This document shows positions 40,272 through 50,279 of a DNA stretch of 64,000 bases, one piece after another. Under the pieces are notes generated by a model, which saw only the letters and a list, made by a program, of their open reading frames with translations, ran no database searches and had not been told where the DNA came from. The DNA lies in assembly GCA_029834535.1 (NCBI GenBank), contig JAQMWT010000340.1:248001-312000 (forward strand). The letters are read 5' to 3'. The stretch comes from Chrysophaeum taylorii. Taxonomy: Eukaryota > Sar > Pelagophyceae > Pelagomonadales > Pelagomonadaceae. Position numbers and translations under genes: made by a program. How positions within the stretch are numbered: the stretch's first letter is position 1; every line of letters starts with the position of its first letter.

Positions 40272-42500
40272 AGGGGCTCGAGGGTATCTTGAGCGAAGAG
40301 GTCTTTGTAGGATGGTAAGAGTAGTGGTGGCGAATGAGGAGTATCGACAGACGGAGGAGTGGGTGGTGTGGTATCCTGAGGGGGCGAAGATGTGCCGGAG
40401 CGGATGAGGAGACAGGAGTAGGAGGAGCAGGAGCCGCAATAGGAGGAGTAGGTGGGTTCCCCCTCCGAGTATTATCCCCCCTCTGCAACGCATCATCGGG
40501 GTTATCGTCTCTTCGGGTGTTATATCGAAGGGGACGTGTTGCGCGTGAGCCGGGAGGGGGGGGGGTGGAAAGGCTCGAGCTTCAGGATCAAGCGTGGAAC
40601 GATTGAGCATGTACGCGAAGATGAGCTCGGAAGATACGCGGAGGTGTCCGTTCTCTGGGTTGAGAACCACATCTGTACGGTGATCAACATGCAGGGAGAC
40701 AAGTGGGTTTTGAGCGTGAGCACAACACAAGTAAATGTATCGTCGGCCGGACGGTTTACATTTGTGCTCATGTGGTTCCAGGAGGAGGAAGCATTCACTC
40801 CCGAAGGTCTTGAGGAAGTCATGCTGCGGGGTTGTTAGCTGGTTAGAGAGAAACTGGCGAGGGCCAACAATGGCATGGTGGATGCGTTCGAGAGACGCGT
40901 TAGGAAGAAGATTGTAGCTTTGGACAGAATGGATGACTACCCACGGAACATGCACGGCAGGATCTGTAATCTTGGAACCCTCGTGTGTGTGTGTGTTGTA
41001 GTGGACGTTGAGGAGTTTGCGAAGGCGGGTGCTTGAAGCGGAAGCAATGAAACCTATGGCTTGTTCTAACTCGTGATTATACTCGTGAAGGTGAGGTGGA
41101 AACGCGATCAAATAAATGCCTTTGTCGACGCGATGCGGAGTGTTGACTAAGGTAAGGCCTGAAAGCATCGGAGTACACCGCTCGGAGGTGAACGTTGAGT
41201 TTGGTTTTGCAGAAGCTGTAGAGGCAATCGAGAGCCTGAGTGAACCCTGTGGCGTTGGTAGCACGCGTGAAGTAAGCGAGCAGCAATTTTAGACAGCATT
41301 TTTTTAAACACTACGATGTGGGTGAAGCCGCCCCATTCAGAAACGATAGAGACAAAACCGCCATCATATGCCCAAACTTCACCTGGTTGATGGGCCTGTT
41401 CGAAGTTAGGCTTGGTAGGGTTGAAGTGCTTGAGGTGGTGCTTCTTGTAAGATGCAGTCGGTGCAAACGTCGCGGTATTCAATATCTGACGCAGTGAAGC
41501 CCGGACGAGCAAGGACGTCCGGGGCTTTCGCGGCCACATTATCTGGACAGTGGTGCGTACGGTGAAACCGATGTGCACGTTTTTTTGGCATTGAGATACT
41601 CAAATGTGTCATGCTGGTAGGTTTTAGGTTGCACAGACTTGACGGGTATGTGCTAAGTCGACGCGTGCTGAATTTAAGTTCAGTGCGCGGATCCAGGGAG
41701 GGAGTATGTTCAGAATCCGCAGAAGCATCGGCATGAGAGGCATCAGGTACAGTGAGGCTAAGGCTTCTTCGATGTAAATTCGCTTGTTTGCTTTGTTAAC
41801 CTCGGTTAAGTTGCGACTTGTTATACGACTCATAATTAATTGAGCTTGTGTGATGAGATCACTGCCATCGCACGGTTGAGCAGACTCACGGGTAAAGAAG
41901 GAGGACTCCTAGGTATTGTGCCGCATAGCAGCTTCATGCTGGAAAGTAGGGGATAACATGAGGATTCTATTATCCGATACAATGCGACACAGGTGCGTGT
42001 AAAATAGATGGTACGTACCCGTCGCTAGAGCATTGCTAAGCATGTCACAGCACGAATCGGCCTTAACGGAGAGTAGGAAGGACTCGTATTCACGTGTGTG
42101 GTTGTTGGCTCGAATGAGCTCAGGGCGAGTGGAAGAGTCATAGGTCGAACTAACTAACAGTGAGGTAGAACTAGTGCACACTTTGAGAGAAGATTGCTAA
42201 GTGCAGGACGATTGCCTTGTGGCGTATGGACCTGAGGGTACGCCTGTACGAGCCAGAGAGAACCTTGGAAGGGCACCAAGTAAATAGACTTTGTCTCGGG
42301 ATTATCGGTTGATGTGAGAGTGTAAGTGGAACCAAAGGCATTTATTGATGTCTCGTATTTGGTGGACCTATTTTCGACAAGAAGGTTACCACGTGAGTGC
42401 TTACCTCTGGTGACGAAATAGATGTTGTGTTTGGAGGTGGCGTTTGTGAGGAATAGCCTCTGGGAAGATTGATTAGTTTCGGAAATTGTATTGTAATAGG

Positions 42501-43302
42501 ACACAAGTGCTGGGAAGTTAGCCAGAAGAGCCTAGCAAACGCATTGTGAAGTATGAATGGCACTGGCGCTGCGTATGACTTCGTGCGCGGTCGTTTGCCG
42601 GCGGCGCTTATTGACATCCTTGTTGCTTGTGACGTCGATGCTGATGACGTGTGGTTACCTTGTGTTCCCGCGACATTTGACCGTCTCGCCCGGACCAAAT
42701 TTGTAAGAATATAGAGGCCCGTCTGTTTGGGAGGCAAGGCATCATGCTCCAACCGTCGTTCAGCGTCGTCTCCTCGTGTCTCTCTTCATCACCACGCCGG
42801 CCACTACTCTCTCTTATTCTTTCCCCTTGCCCTCTTTGCGCTCCTTGCGCCACTCCTTCTTGCCTTGCTCCCATCTTCCTACCTTTGCCCCCGAGAGTTT
42901 GCGTGCTTGCTTCATCCTTGTTGCCCTCTGCGCGCATATCCTTTGTATTTTTGCTGCTCCCTTGTTTCCTTGCGCTTATCCATCCTGGCTCTTTGAGCCT
43001 GGGCGTTGCAAACCACAATAATAATAAATTCAAGCATACTATCGATCTGCCAAAAATACATGCCAATTCGAACGCGATTGACTTGCCAAATCCAGCAAGT
43101 ATGGTCTCTATGTTCGCCATCGTGCCATTCTATCGAATCTGCCTGACAACACGCCCCTTTCTTCTTCTTCTTCTTCTTCTTCTTCTTCTTCTTCTTCTTC
43201 TTCATAGTCTTCTTTCTCGGGGTCGTCCTCCACTCGTAGCCCCGTTCAACATCAAGGAAATCGAGGTTCAACATCACCGAAACCTGATTTGATTTGATTT
43301 GA
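42501..43302. other. Spacer right of the transposon island, pyrimidine tract
   Basis: Bases 42770-43000 are strongly C/T-rich on the plus strand, and a TTC trinucleotide repeat fills about 43159-43204. No gene was recognised; minus-strand frames here are driven by the Lys-rich reading of the repeat. The right end of the outer copia element probably lies near 42.5-42.7 kb but cannot be fixed. Confidence 0.5.
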
Positions 43303-44187
43303 ATGATGGATGAACACACAAAGAATCTGATACGTCTCGCCTCGCGCGCGCCGTCCTCCCACAACTCGCAGCCATGGTTGTTCTCGCGGCGAGGGGAGTC
43401 CATCGTCATCAAGCCCGACTTGAGCCGATCGTTACCCCTGTGCGACCCGAGACATAGAGAACTATGGATATCCCTGGGTTGCGCAGCCGGGCATCTCAAC
43501 GGTTCTTGGCAATTCGAGAACGGCATTGTCGTCGTCGAGCCGGGTCAACCCAACCCGCTCATCGAGCAGCGAAAGACGACCAGCGGAGCACACGCTGGTC
43601 GAGCGAACGTCGAGTGGATCAATCGTCCGGTGATCGCGAAAGGTTCGAAGGAATGGACATCGGTTGCTCGTGCCGTCCGCGAGGCCAACAAGATCCAGTT
43701 TTCTGACCCAGCCTTCGTCGAAGAGGTGGTGCAGTCGGTGCGCTTCAACGAAACGGAAGTTTCGCGGAACGACGGTCTCTCCTATAAGCGCCAACCCGGA
43801 GTCCCGGCAGTACCTCGCTGGCTCGGCGAACCCATCGTGCGGCGCTTGTTCTTTACCCCTCAAAAGCGAGTCGACGAAGACCTCCGCAATCTCGACACTT
43901 CATCGCACCTCGTCGTTTTCACGACGCCCAACGACGACCCCGAGGGCTGGGTCAAAGTTGGGGTCGAGCTCCAGGAATTTCTGCTCGAGGCCACAAAGTA
44001 CGACGTAGCCGTGGGCTACCTCAACATGGTCTGTCAAGTTCCGAGTGTGGCCGCGGACCTCAAGCGAGATCTCGCTCTCCAGGAGGACCTAGTCATTATC
44101 GCAAGACTTGGCGCTCTCCCCTCCGACAACGTGCCACCCTCGAGGCGACGCCCGGTGGAGGAAATCTATCAAGAAACTGATGATTGA
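43303..44187 (+). CDS. Acg-like nitroreductase-fold protein
   Basis: An intronless 294-codon gene. The N-terminus (LASRAPSSHNSQPWLFSRRG) has the SS-x-N-x-Q-PW FMN-binding pattern of the nitroreductase superfamily. The continuation (DLSRSLPLCDPRHRELWISLG) and the length, longer than the usual 180-220 residues, match the two-domain Acg family known from Mycobacterium (Rv2032 type). In that family the FMN site is covered and reductase activity is doubtful. The region around residues 100-200 is the linker and second half, with RPVIAKGS and the late LLEATKYDVAVGYLNMVCQV. It sits alone between a transposon island and a LINE. It resembles bacterial proteins more than any eukaryotic one I know, so horizontal transfer is likely. 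Confidence 0.8.
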   Translation: MMDEHTKNLIRLASRAPSSHNSQPWLFSRRGESIVIKPDLSRSLPLCDPRHRELWISLGCAAGHLNGSWQFENGIVVVEPGQPNPLIEQRKTTSGAHAGRANVEWINRPVIAKGSKEWTSVARAVREANKIQFSDPAFVEEVVQSVRFNETEVSRNDGLSYKRQPGVPAVPRWLGEPIVRRLFFTPQKRVDEDLRNLDTSSHLVVFTTPNDDPEGWVKVGVELQEFLLEATKYDVAVGYLNMVCQVPSVAADLKRDLALQEDLVIIARLGALPSDNVPPSRRRPVEEIYQETDD

Positions 44188-44949
44188 AGTGTTGAGCGCG
44201 AGAGCCACTCTTGGACCGCGTTTGCGTGTGTTTACGCACCTTGCTTCGGCCACCTCACGCACCAAGGGACGCCTGTTTCCTCCTCTCTACTCCGCTTCTC
44301 TGCTGTTGGCTCCTGTTAGTAGTCGTGCCTCCTCTCGCCTTTCGTCTTCTCTTCTCCCTGCCCTCTCTTCAATCCTCTCTTGTTTCCTCTCCAGTCCTTT
44401 CGTGTGGATGTTTCCTCTAAAGGCAGGCGCTCGGCGGGCTTGTCGGCGAGCGAATGTATCCTCCCCTCTCCTTTTCGGGGAAAAAAAAAAGACACAGGCA
44501 CTCGGCGGGCTTGAAGTCGAGCGAGATTGCGCTGGAGGAGCGTGTCCGCGTTGGCGCTTTCTCGACATATCGGGATAATATATTTTCTGGTCAATAAATT
44601 GATGGGACATCGACCCTGGGGCGTGCGGGGAAAAGGAGGATGCTAGCTCGTGGTTGGGATATAAAGGCACAGAAAACTATAACTCTTGGCATGAGTCGTC
44701 CATACACTTCCTCGTGGAAAGCGCAAAATACCCACTTCGCGACGCCCCATGGGCGCCGAGAAGCGCATGGCGCTCCATAAGAGACATCTTTCGTCGAGCC
44801 TGGGAATGGTTGCTCACTAAGCGCGAAGGGGCGTTAATACGCGTATTGGGCAAAGTGCGCCAGGCGCAGATGAACTCGAAGATCGCGACGTCGCGAGGTA
44901 GTGTTGTTATCAAGGCCGTGGCTAGTTTCGGAGGTGTAGAAACTTTTTG
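44188..44949. other. Spacer with a pyrimidine-rich tract
   Basis: Bases 44270-44410 are C/T-rich like the tract at 42.8-43.0 kb on the other side of the nitroreductase gene. A CTCGGCGGGCTTG word is doubled at about 44430 and 44500. No gene was seen. Confidence 0.45.
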
Positions 44950-45536
44950 ATATAGAGATGGCGACCTTGACCATTTCATGGCGACGTCGTGAAGGTCGGG
45001 AACCAGCAAGCGTTTTTTTCAAGACGAAGCATGAGATGATGTACTCACTTGATGTGTCGCTACGACGCAAAACGCGGCACTGAGGAAGTCGCACTCGAAG
45101 CGTCAGCGTACGCAGATGACGTGGCCGCGACCGTCGCGCTGTGAATGAGGAGACGCTCCGTCTCATCAAACACTTTGCCAGATGGGGTATGGAAGGCCGC
45201 GCGTGTGACCGCCAAGCAGGGAAAGAGCCGAAATCCGAGATACTGTTTGTTGTTTAGCCAGGCATTCTATACGATGACCTGGCAATCTACGATGGTGCCG
45301 ACCTCTCCGACTTAGACGTAGATGGCGGTCGTCATATCCCCGTGGTGGCGACGTTCGAATACCTGGGCTCGGTACTCTCTCGCAACTGTAACGACCCTGA
45401 GGACTAAGACTCTCGTCCGAAGAAGGCGGGAGTGCCTTTCGGCGCTTTCCGTCATTTCTGTTTTGCCTCGAGATACGTCGAGGCAAGCGAGCTGTTTACG
45501 TCGGCATCATCCTCGCCATCCTCCTCGACATTGTGG

Positions 45537-45539
<3 letters not shown>

Positions 45540-45568
<29 letters not shown>

Positions 45569-45643
45569 TCAGACCTCTCCCGAGCATGGGAGCCAGGCCG
45601 GACCGACAGGAGCCAGTCCGGAATCACGGGCCTGTAGACGAGG
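45540..45643 (-). mobile_element. SINE-like element, copy 1
   Basis: A 104-bp element on the minus strand. Its 3' end is an AGTT-repeat tail preceded by TCGGGAGAGGTCTGAAG, the same ending as the LINE at 39.8 kb. Its 5' end starts CCTCGTCTACAGGCCCG, which has no match in that LINE. GGAAC occurs on both sides (45535-45539 and 45644-45648), consistent with a 5-bp target duplication. A second copy at 52198-52293 has exactly the same 5' boundary. Confidence 0.75.
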
Positions 45644-46040
45644 GGAACCACAGTCCCTAACTGAGGTTGTCTACAGTCGCCTACGATGCTTTCAGTGCGT
45701 ACGCGCGATGTGCCTCGTGACGCGTCGCGAGACCAAAAGCATCATATTAAAACGTCAACCATTATCCAGCGCCTTGGCCTGGAGACCATCGACGACACCT
45801 ACAACTCTCGCCGACAACTCCGCTGCGCAGGCCCCGGAACCGCCTCTCTCATAAGATATTCACCTCGTGGTGCGCTTCCGAACGCCCCCGCGGGTGCCCA
45901 CTGATCACATACGGCCGGGGACTCAACGAGGCACTCCGTCAATTCGACGCACGAACGAAGACATGGTACTTTCCCGCTCAAGAAATAGCGACAGACCATC
46001 AACTCGTCCTCAATCCTCCCATCGTCTGAAACATCGCCCG

Positions 46041-46110
46041 GTGACTCTGATCCCACGCGCCGCGGCGCTGGGATTCGCCTACGCCCCATTCAGTGGGCTA
46101 GCCTCCAGTT
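46041..46110 (+). repeat. Short interspersed repeat, copy B
   Basis: The partner of the minus-strand segment at 26215-26281. Here it forms the probable 3' untranslated end of the degraded LINE. Confidence 0.5.
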
Positions 46111-46358
46111 ACTTAATTAATTCTCTCTCCTAAACAAGAACGGAGGCCTTGGAGATCAGGGAGTTGGCCGAATTGCGGGAGGGTGTTTGGGCCGAGTTGT
46201 GGGTGGGTCACCCGCTTTGTTCTGTTGTGTTCTGGCGCGAAGTAGTCTAGAAGTGGCTCGCAGTACACAAGGGGCTCCTCGAGGCACGCACGTGGTGGTG
46301 GTATGAAAGAAGGTGTTCAACGGACCTGTGGCCCGCGCGGGTCAAGAAGGAAGGAAAT

Positions 46359-49300
46359 ATGTTTGGGCGGAGGAGCTCACGGTACGGGGGCGCGAAACTG
46401 AGCGGTGCCGAGAGGAGCCAGGCGAGCAAGGTGGAAAAGCTTGTGGACCTCGCGACCTCGCAGCCCAAGGGGGACGAGCGGTTCGGAGAAGTGACGGGGG
46501 CCCTGAGCGAGAGCAGCCAAGCTGTTGTGCGCGAGATAGTGCGGCACCTCCGGAAGCGGCTCCATGCGAAGGACGTGCGGCACGTGTTTCTGGCGCTCAA
46601 GCTTGCGGACCGCGTGGTCGTGGAGGTGGCTTCGGCGCGGGCCGAGGCGGGGGCGGGCCCTGGGGGTAAAAAATTTTGCGAAGCGGTGATGAGAGTAGCG
46701 CTCGAGACGAAAAACGAGAGAGTGCGGAGCGAAGCGCGGGCGATCGTGGTGCGGTGGGCCGAGGCCTACGCCTCCCAGGAGACCTCGCTCCCCTACTTTG
46801 CGACGACCAAGGTCGAGATGTTGGCTGCCTTGGCGGCGTCGGGCGTCGCCGTAGCGTCCGCGCCCGAGTCGCATCGGCGCCGCGAGCCGCCGGTCGAGGC
46901 GGAGGAGGAGGAGGAGGAGAGGGTGGCGGAGGAGGATAACGACGACGAAGATACGCGGCTGGCGCGGCAGGCGCGGTCGATGAGCGAGTCGCTCGTCTCG
47001 GTCAAGGGCGCCGACGCCGAGACGATCGCCGACGCGAAATCGCAGTGCGAACGGGTTTTATCGTCCGTGCGCGGCCGCGTCGCAGAGATCGCCAGCGCCG
47101 ATCCGCCCCGCGAGGCCCTCATCCAGACCCTCATCGCCGCCTCGGAGGAGCTCGCGGCCAAGCTCGAGAGCCTCGACGCTCCGGCACCGCCACCGGCCGC
47201 TTCTCTCCTCGAGCTCGACGAGGAAGCGCCCGCCGGAGACAGAGATGCCGGGCCCAAGACCCTCGACGAGCTCTTCGGCTTCGCGGCGCCCGCTTCCCCT
47301 CCGGAAGAGCGCTCGTCCCTTGGTCCGCACAACAACAACCCGTCGTCCCCCTTCGACAGCATGCTCATGCGCCGCAAGCACGAGGGCTTTTTCGCGACCC
47401 AAAGCGACGTAGAGACTACGCGACCGCAGAGCGCGCCGTTATCGCCCGGGCCCCCGGAGGACGCCTCCCCGACCTCCCCGAGCCACCCGCCGGACGCTCG
47501 ACTCGAACAACACCTATACCCGATTGCCGACGAAGCTGCCTCGACGGGAGACTCCGTCGAGCCATCCCTCGACGCGGCCTTTAGACCCGCGGACGCGACG
47601 ACGACTTCCGCAGGCGCCGAGCCCGCCAACCCGGACGCGACGACGACGACGACGGCCTTTGGTGCGGATCCCTCCGCGAACAACCTGGTCGCGGCCTTGG
47701 GGCAGCAGCAACAGCAGCAGCAGCCCGCTGCGGGCCTGGATGAGGGCGTCGTTGTCTCGAAGGACCCTCCCCCAAACAACAACGACGACAACAACAACAA
47801 TCCGACGATCGAGAGCTTCTCGCGGGAACTCGACTCGGCCTTCGGCGTACGGCAGCAGCCCTCCGCGGTTGGCGGGCCACAGGAGCCATCGGCCAATAGC
47901 CCGAACACGACCCTGGGCGGCGCCTCGCGCGAGCCAGCATCATCCTTCGACGCTGCGTTTGGACACCACCAACCCTCCGCCGGTCTCGAGGCGGCGACCT
48001 TCGGGGGCGCGGAGCCGTCGTCATCCCTCGACGCGGCCTTCGCGCAGCACCAGCCCGCTGCCAGTCTGGACGCGACCTTTGGCGGCGCGATGGCGCAGGA
48101 GCCATCATCATCCCTCGATGCGGCATTCGCGCAGCAGCAGCCCTCGGCCAACCTGGCGGGCTCGGCGTTCGGACGGCAGCCCTCGACCAACAACAACAAC
48201 AACAACAACAACAGCGATGCGGACGCGCCGCCGACCTTCGGCATGCCGCAGGAACCCAACCCGAGCACGGGTGCGGCTTTCGTCGGACAGCAGCAGCTCT
48301 CTGCCAACAACCTCGAGGCGACCTTGGGCGGGCCGCAAGAGCCATCCGCCACCGTTGATGTCGAGGCTGCGGCGTTTGGCCAACAGCCCTCCGCCAACCT
48401 GGCGGGTACGGCGTTCGGACAGCAGCCGTTGTCAGACAATAACAGCAACCTGGATGCGCCGACGTTCCCGCAGGAACCCAACCCAGACGCAGCCTCGGCG
48501 TTTGGGCAGCAGACGCCCTCTGCCAACAACCTGGACGCGCCGACCTTTGGCGGGCCGCGCGAGCCATCCGCTAGCCTCGATGCGGCGTTCGGACAGCAGC
48601 AGCCCTCAGTCAACAACCTGAGTGCGACCTTCGGCGCGCCGCAGGAGCCATCTGCCAGCCTCGATGTCATGGCGCCGGCGTTTGGCCAGCAGCCCTCTGC
48701 CAACCTGGCGGGTCCGGCGTTCGGACAGCATCCCTTGCCCGACAACAACAGCAACCTCGACGCGACGACCGCGTCGCAGGAACCCAAACTAGACGCGGGC
48801 TCGGTGGTGTTCGGACAGCAACAACCCTCTGCCAACAACCTCGACGCGACCTTTGGCGCGCCGCAGGAGCCATCCGCCAGCCTTGATGTCAATGCGTTTG
48901 GCCAGCAGCCCTCGGCGGCGGCGGCGGCGGGATCGACGTTCGGGCAGCAGCCGTTACCCAGCAACAACAGCAACAACCTGGACGCGACGACCTTGGGCGC
49001 GTCGCAGGAACCTAAACTAGACGCAGCCTCGGTGTTCGGGCAGCAGCAGCAGCCTTCTGCGAACAGCCGTGACGCGACCTTTGGCGGGCCGCGGGAGCCG
49101 GCGTTCGGCGGGGCAGAGCTCGGAGAATCACGAGGCGCGGCAGACGGTGCGGCGTCTGGCCTGGAGAGCGCGTTTGGGCAGCCCTCTGGGTTTTCTGAGT
49201 TTGACGCAGCGTTCTCGGCACCCCGGGACCCGACGCTCGCGTCTGATGCCGTGTTCGCGCCGCTCGCGACGGACCCGTTTGGCCCGGCCAAGCACCAGAA

Positions 49301-49631
49301 GGCGACCTCGGACTCGTTCTCCTCGTTCGCAACCCCGAATGAATCGGCGTCTCCAGCCGACCCGTCGCCTCTTGTCGCCGTCCCGACGGAAGCTCCAGCC
49401 GAGCAACCGATGTGGGCGCCTCCGGCACCGGCATTCGAGGACCCCTTCGCGGACATCGTTGACGACCCGCAACTGCCGTCGGTCAAAGCAGACGCGGCCA
49501 AGCCCCAGGTCGAACTCAGACTCGAACCTTCGTCGCCGAGCGTCGTCTCTGTCGCGAGTACCTCGGCGCCCGCACCCGCTCCCGTCGTCGAAAAGCCCAA
49601 GGACCCTTTTGGCGAGCTGTTCACCTGGTAA
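46359..49631 (+). CDS. VHS-GAT endocytic adaptor (TOM1/TOL-like) with a repeat tail
   Basis: An intronless gene of 1090 codons. Residues about 20-165 form a VHS-like helical superhelix (KVEKLVDLATSQPKGDERFG, VLxALKLADRVV-like LALKLADRVV, ALETKNERVRSEARAIV). Residues about 197-275 form a GAT-like three-helix bundle. VHS-GAT proteins bind ubiquitinated cargo and clathrin at endosomes. LLELD at 283-287 fits a clathrin box. Residues about 330-940 are low complexity, with some twenty degenerate units of the type AFGQQQPSANNLDATFGGPQ. The C-terminus has three DPF motifs (DPFGPAK, DPFADIV, DPFGELF), which in other proteins bind AP-2 appendages. TOM1 and plant TOL proteins are shorter, about 400-700 residues. 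The antisense strand also stays open for about 1000 codons, an effect of the GC-rich repeats. Confidence 0.75.
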   Translation: MFGRRSSRYGGAKLSGAERSQASKVEKLVDLATSQPKGDERFGEVTGALSESSQAVVREIVRHLRKRLHAKDVRHVFLALKLADRVVVEVASARAEAGAGPGGKKFCEAVMRVALETKNERVRSEARAIVVRWAEAYASQETSLPYFATTKVEMLAALAASGVAVASAPESHRRREPPVEAEEEEEERVAEEDNDDEDTRLARQARSMSESLVSVKGADAETIADAKSQCERVLSSVRGRVAEIASADPPREALIQTLIAASEELAAKLESLDAPAPPPAASLLELDEEAPAGDRDAGPKTLDELFGFAAPASPPEERSSLGPHNNNPSSPFDSMLMRRKHEGFFATQSDVETTRPQSAPLSPGPPEDASPTSPSHPPDARLEQHLYPIADEAASTGDSVEPSLDAAFRPADATTTSAGAEPANPDATTTTTAFGADPSANNLVAALGQQQQQQQPAAGLDEGVVVSKDPPPNNNDDNNNNPTIESFSRELDSAFGVRQQPSAVGGPQEPSANSPNTTLGGASREPASSFDAAFGHHQPSAGLEAATFGGAEPSSSLDAAFAQHQPAASLDATFGGAMAQEPSSSLDAAFAQQQPSANLAGSAFGRQPSTNNNNNNNNSDADAPPTFGMPQEPNPSTGAAFVGQQQLSANNLEATLGGPQEPSATVDVEAAAFGQQPSANLAGTAFGQQPLSDNNSNLDAPTFPQEPNPDAASAFGQQTPSANNLDAPTFGGPREPSASLDAAFGQQQPSVNNLSATFGAPQEPSASLDVMAPAFGQQPSANLAGPAFGQHPLPDNNSNLDATTASQEPKLDAGSVVFGQQQPSANNLDATFGAPQEPSASLDVNAFGQQPSAAAAAGSTFGQQPLPSNNSNNLDATTLGASQEPKLDAASVFGQQQQPSANSRDATFGGPREPAFGGAELGESRGAADGAASGLESAFGQPSGFSEFDAAFSAPRDPTLASDAVFAPLATDPFGPAKHQKATSDSFSSFATPNESASPADPSPLVAVPTEAPAEQPMWAPPAPAFEDPFADIVDDPQLPSVKADAAKPQVELRLEPSSPSVVSVASTSAPAPAPVVEKPKDPFGELFTW
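47660..49130 (+). repeat. Coding minisatellite in the VHS-GAT gene
   Basis: Imperfect units of about 60-90 bp encode Phe-Gly-Gln-Gln ... Pro-Ser-Ala-Asn-Asn-Leu-Asp-Ala blocks, with embedded CAG and AAC trinucleotide runs (for example 47702-47723 and 48188-48213). Copy number is likely to vary between strains. Confidence 0.8.
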
Positions 49632-49690
49632 CGGCGTCTCCCAATCCCCGTCGTCCTTCTCAGGATGTGGCACGGGGATCTCCCTTCTTT

Positions 49691-49724
49691 CTTCCTTCCT
49701 TCCTTCCTTCCTTCCTTCCTTCCT
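49691..49724. repeat. (TTCC)n microsatellite
   Basis: About eight TTCC units, some 60 bp after the stop codon of the VHS-GAT gene. Confidence 0.9.
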
Positions 49725-50279
49725 TTGAGAACACATCTCTCCGAATTCGAACCTACCGCCCCGTGCTCATCTCGGACGCACGATGGCATGCATGCCCTGC
49801 CTTACCCGATGGTGGTAGTAGTGCTGCTCGACGATAGTTCAGGCGCCCCAGGTTGCACAAGGACGCAGACGCGCGCACCCCTCCCGAACCTAACAAACGT
49901 CCCTCCCTCCCTTCTTAATTTGTATAGCACTTTCACCCTCCTTCTCTTCTTCTTATTTTTCTATCTTCGGTTCTGAAAAGTCGACTGCTACGAGTTGTGG
50001 GGTGCGAGCGCGACGAGCACGTAGGTTCTGTGTCAGGAATCTGGTACCGAGACTGGACGCTCGCTGCTTCTGCTCCTTGTCCTTTCGAATATCCCACGGA
50101 CGGACGTCTCGTCTCGTGTCACGTGCCCGCTTTCGAGTGGAAGGAAGCCAGAAAGAGTCGCTGGGCAAATTCGTCTGCCCTCGCGGCGCGAGTCGTGCCT
50201 TGAGCCATTTGGTCAGCATGGTCTCATCTCAGTGTCGCCGCACGCGCACACACTCCGCTCGCTACGCATCGGCCGAAAC

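Larger units (their letters stand above)
28205..42500 (-). mobile_element. Copia-superfamily LTR retrotransposon (outer, broken, split by a second element)
   Basis: A degraded Ty1/copia-like element on the minus strand. Parts in element order: an integrase zinc-binding and core region at about 40.9-41.6 kb (a HHCC pattern ending in DVCTDC, then GEVWAYDGGF), reverse transcriptase at about 30.8-31.5 kb (IHIDEHKLRCLKGL, LVLHAFSASLGADFFTTYSP, YHADVPNAFVQSD), and RNase H at about 29.6-30.4 kb, ending VHHVPGKSNVADGLTK, a typical copia ending. An extra open region without a known domain lies beyond it (28.2-29.4 kb). The pol order is that of copia. The element is split between integrase and reverse transcriptase by the LTR element at 32157-40271. 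It is clearly broken at many places and looks old. Its own LTRs could not be delimited, so both ends are approximate. Confidence 0.8.
44950..46115 (+). mobile_element. Degraded LINE, interrupted by a SINE-like element
   Basis: Plus-strand remnants of a non-LTR ORF2. Matching the copy at 61 kb, it starts near the start of the strand before the YADD box, with AYADDVA at about 45098, then GKSRNPRYC, and after the interruption SLTEVVYSRLRCF at about 45655-45700, RLGLETIDDTYNSRRQLRCA, and ITYGRGLNEALRQFD at about 45905. Several stops and frameshifts make it non-functional. The 104-bp insertion at 45540-45643 splits it. The far 3' part (46041-46110) has the interspersed word also seen at 26.2 kb. 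Confidence 0.75.

Noticed and set aside
42912-43526. A minus-strand Lys-rich protein before the nitroreductase gene
   Set aside because: Its only striking feature is the Lys run made by the TTC repeat, and part of it is antisense to the nitroreductase gene.
46793-49789. A 998-codon minus-strand frame opposite the VHS-GAT gene
   Set aside because: It is produced by the antisense of the coding minisatellite (Gly/Ser/Cys/Ala repeats) and extends through the TTCC repeat. The plus frame has real domains.
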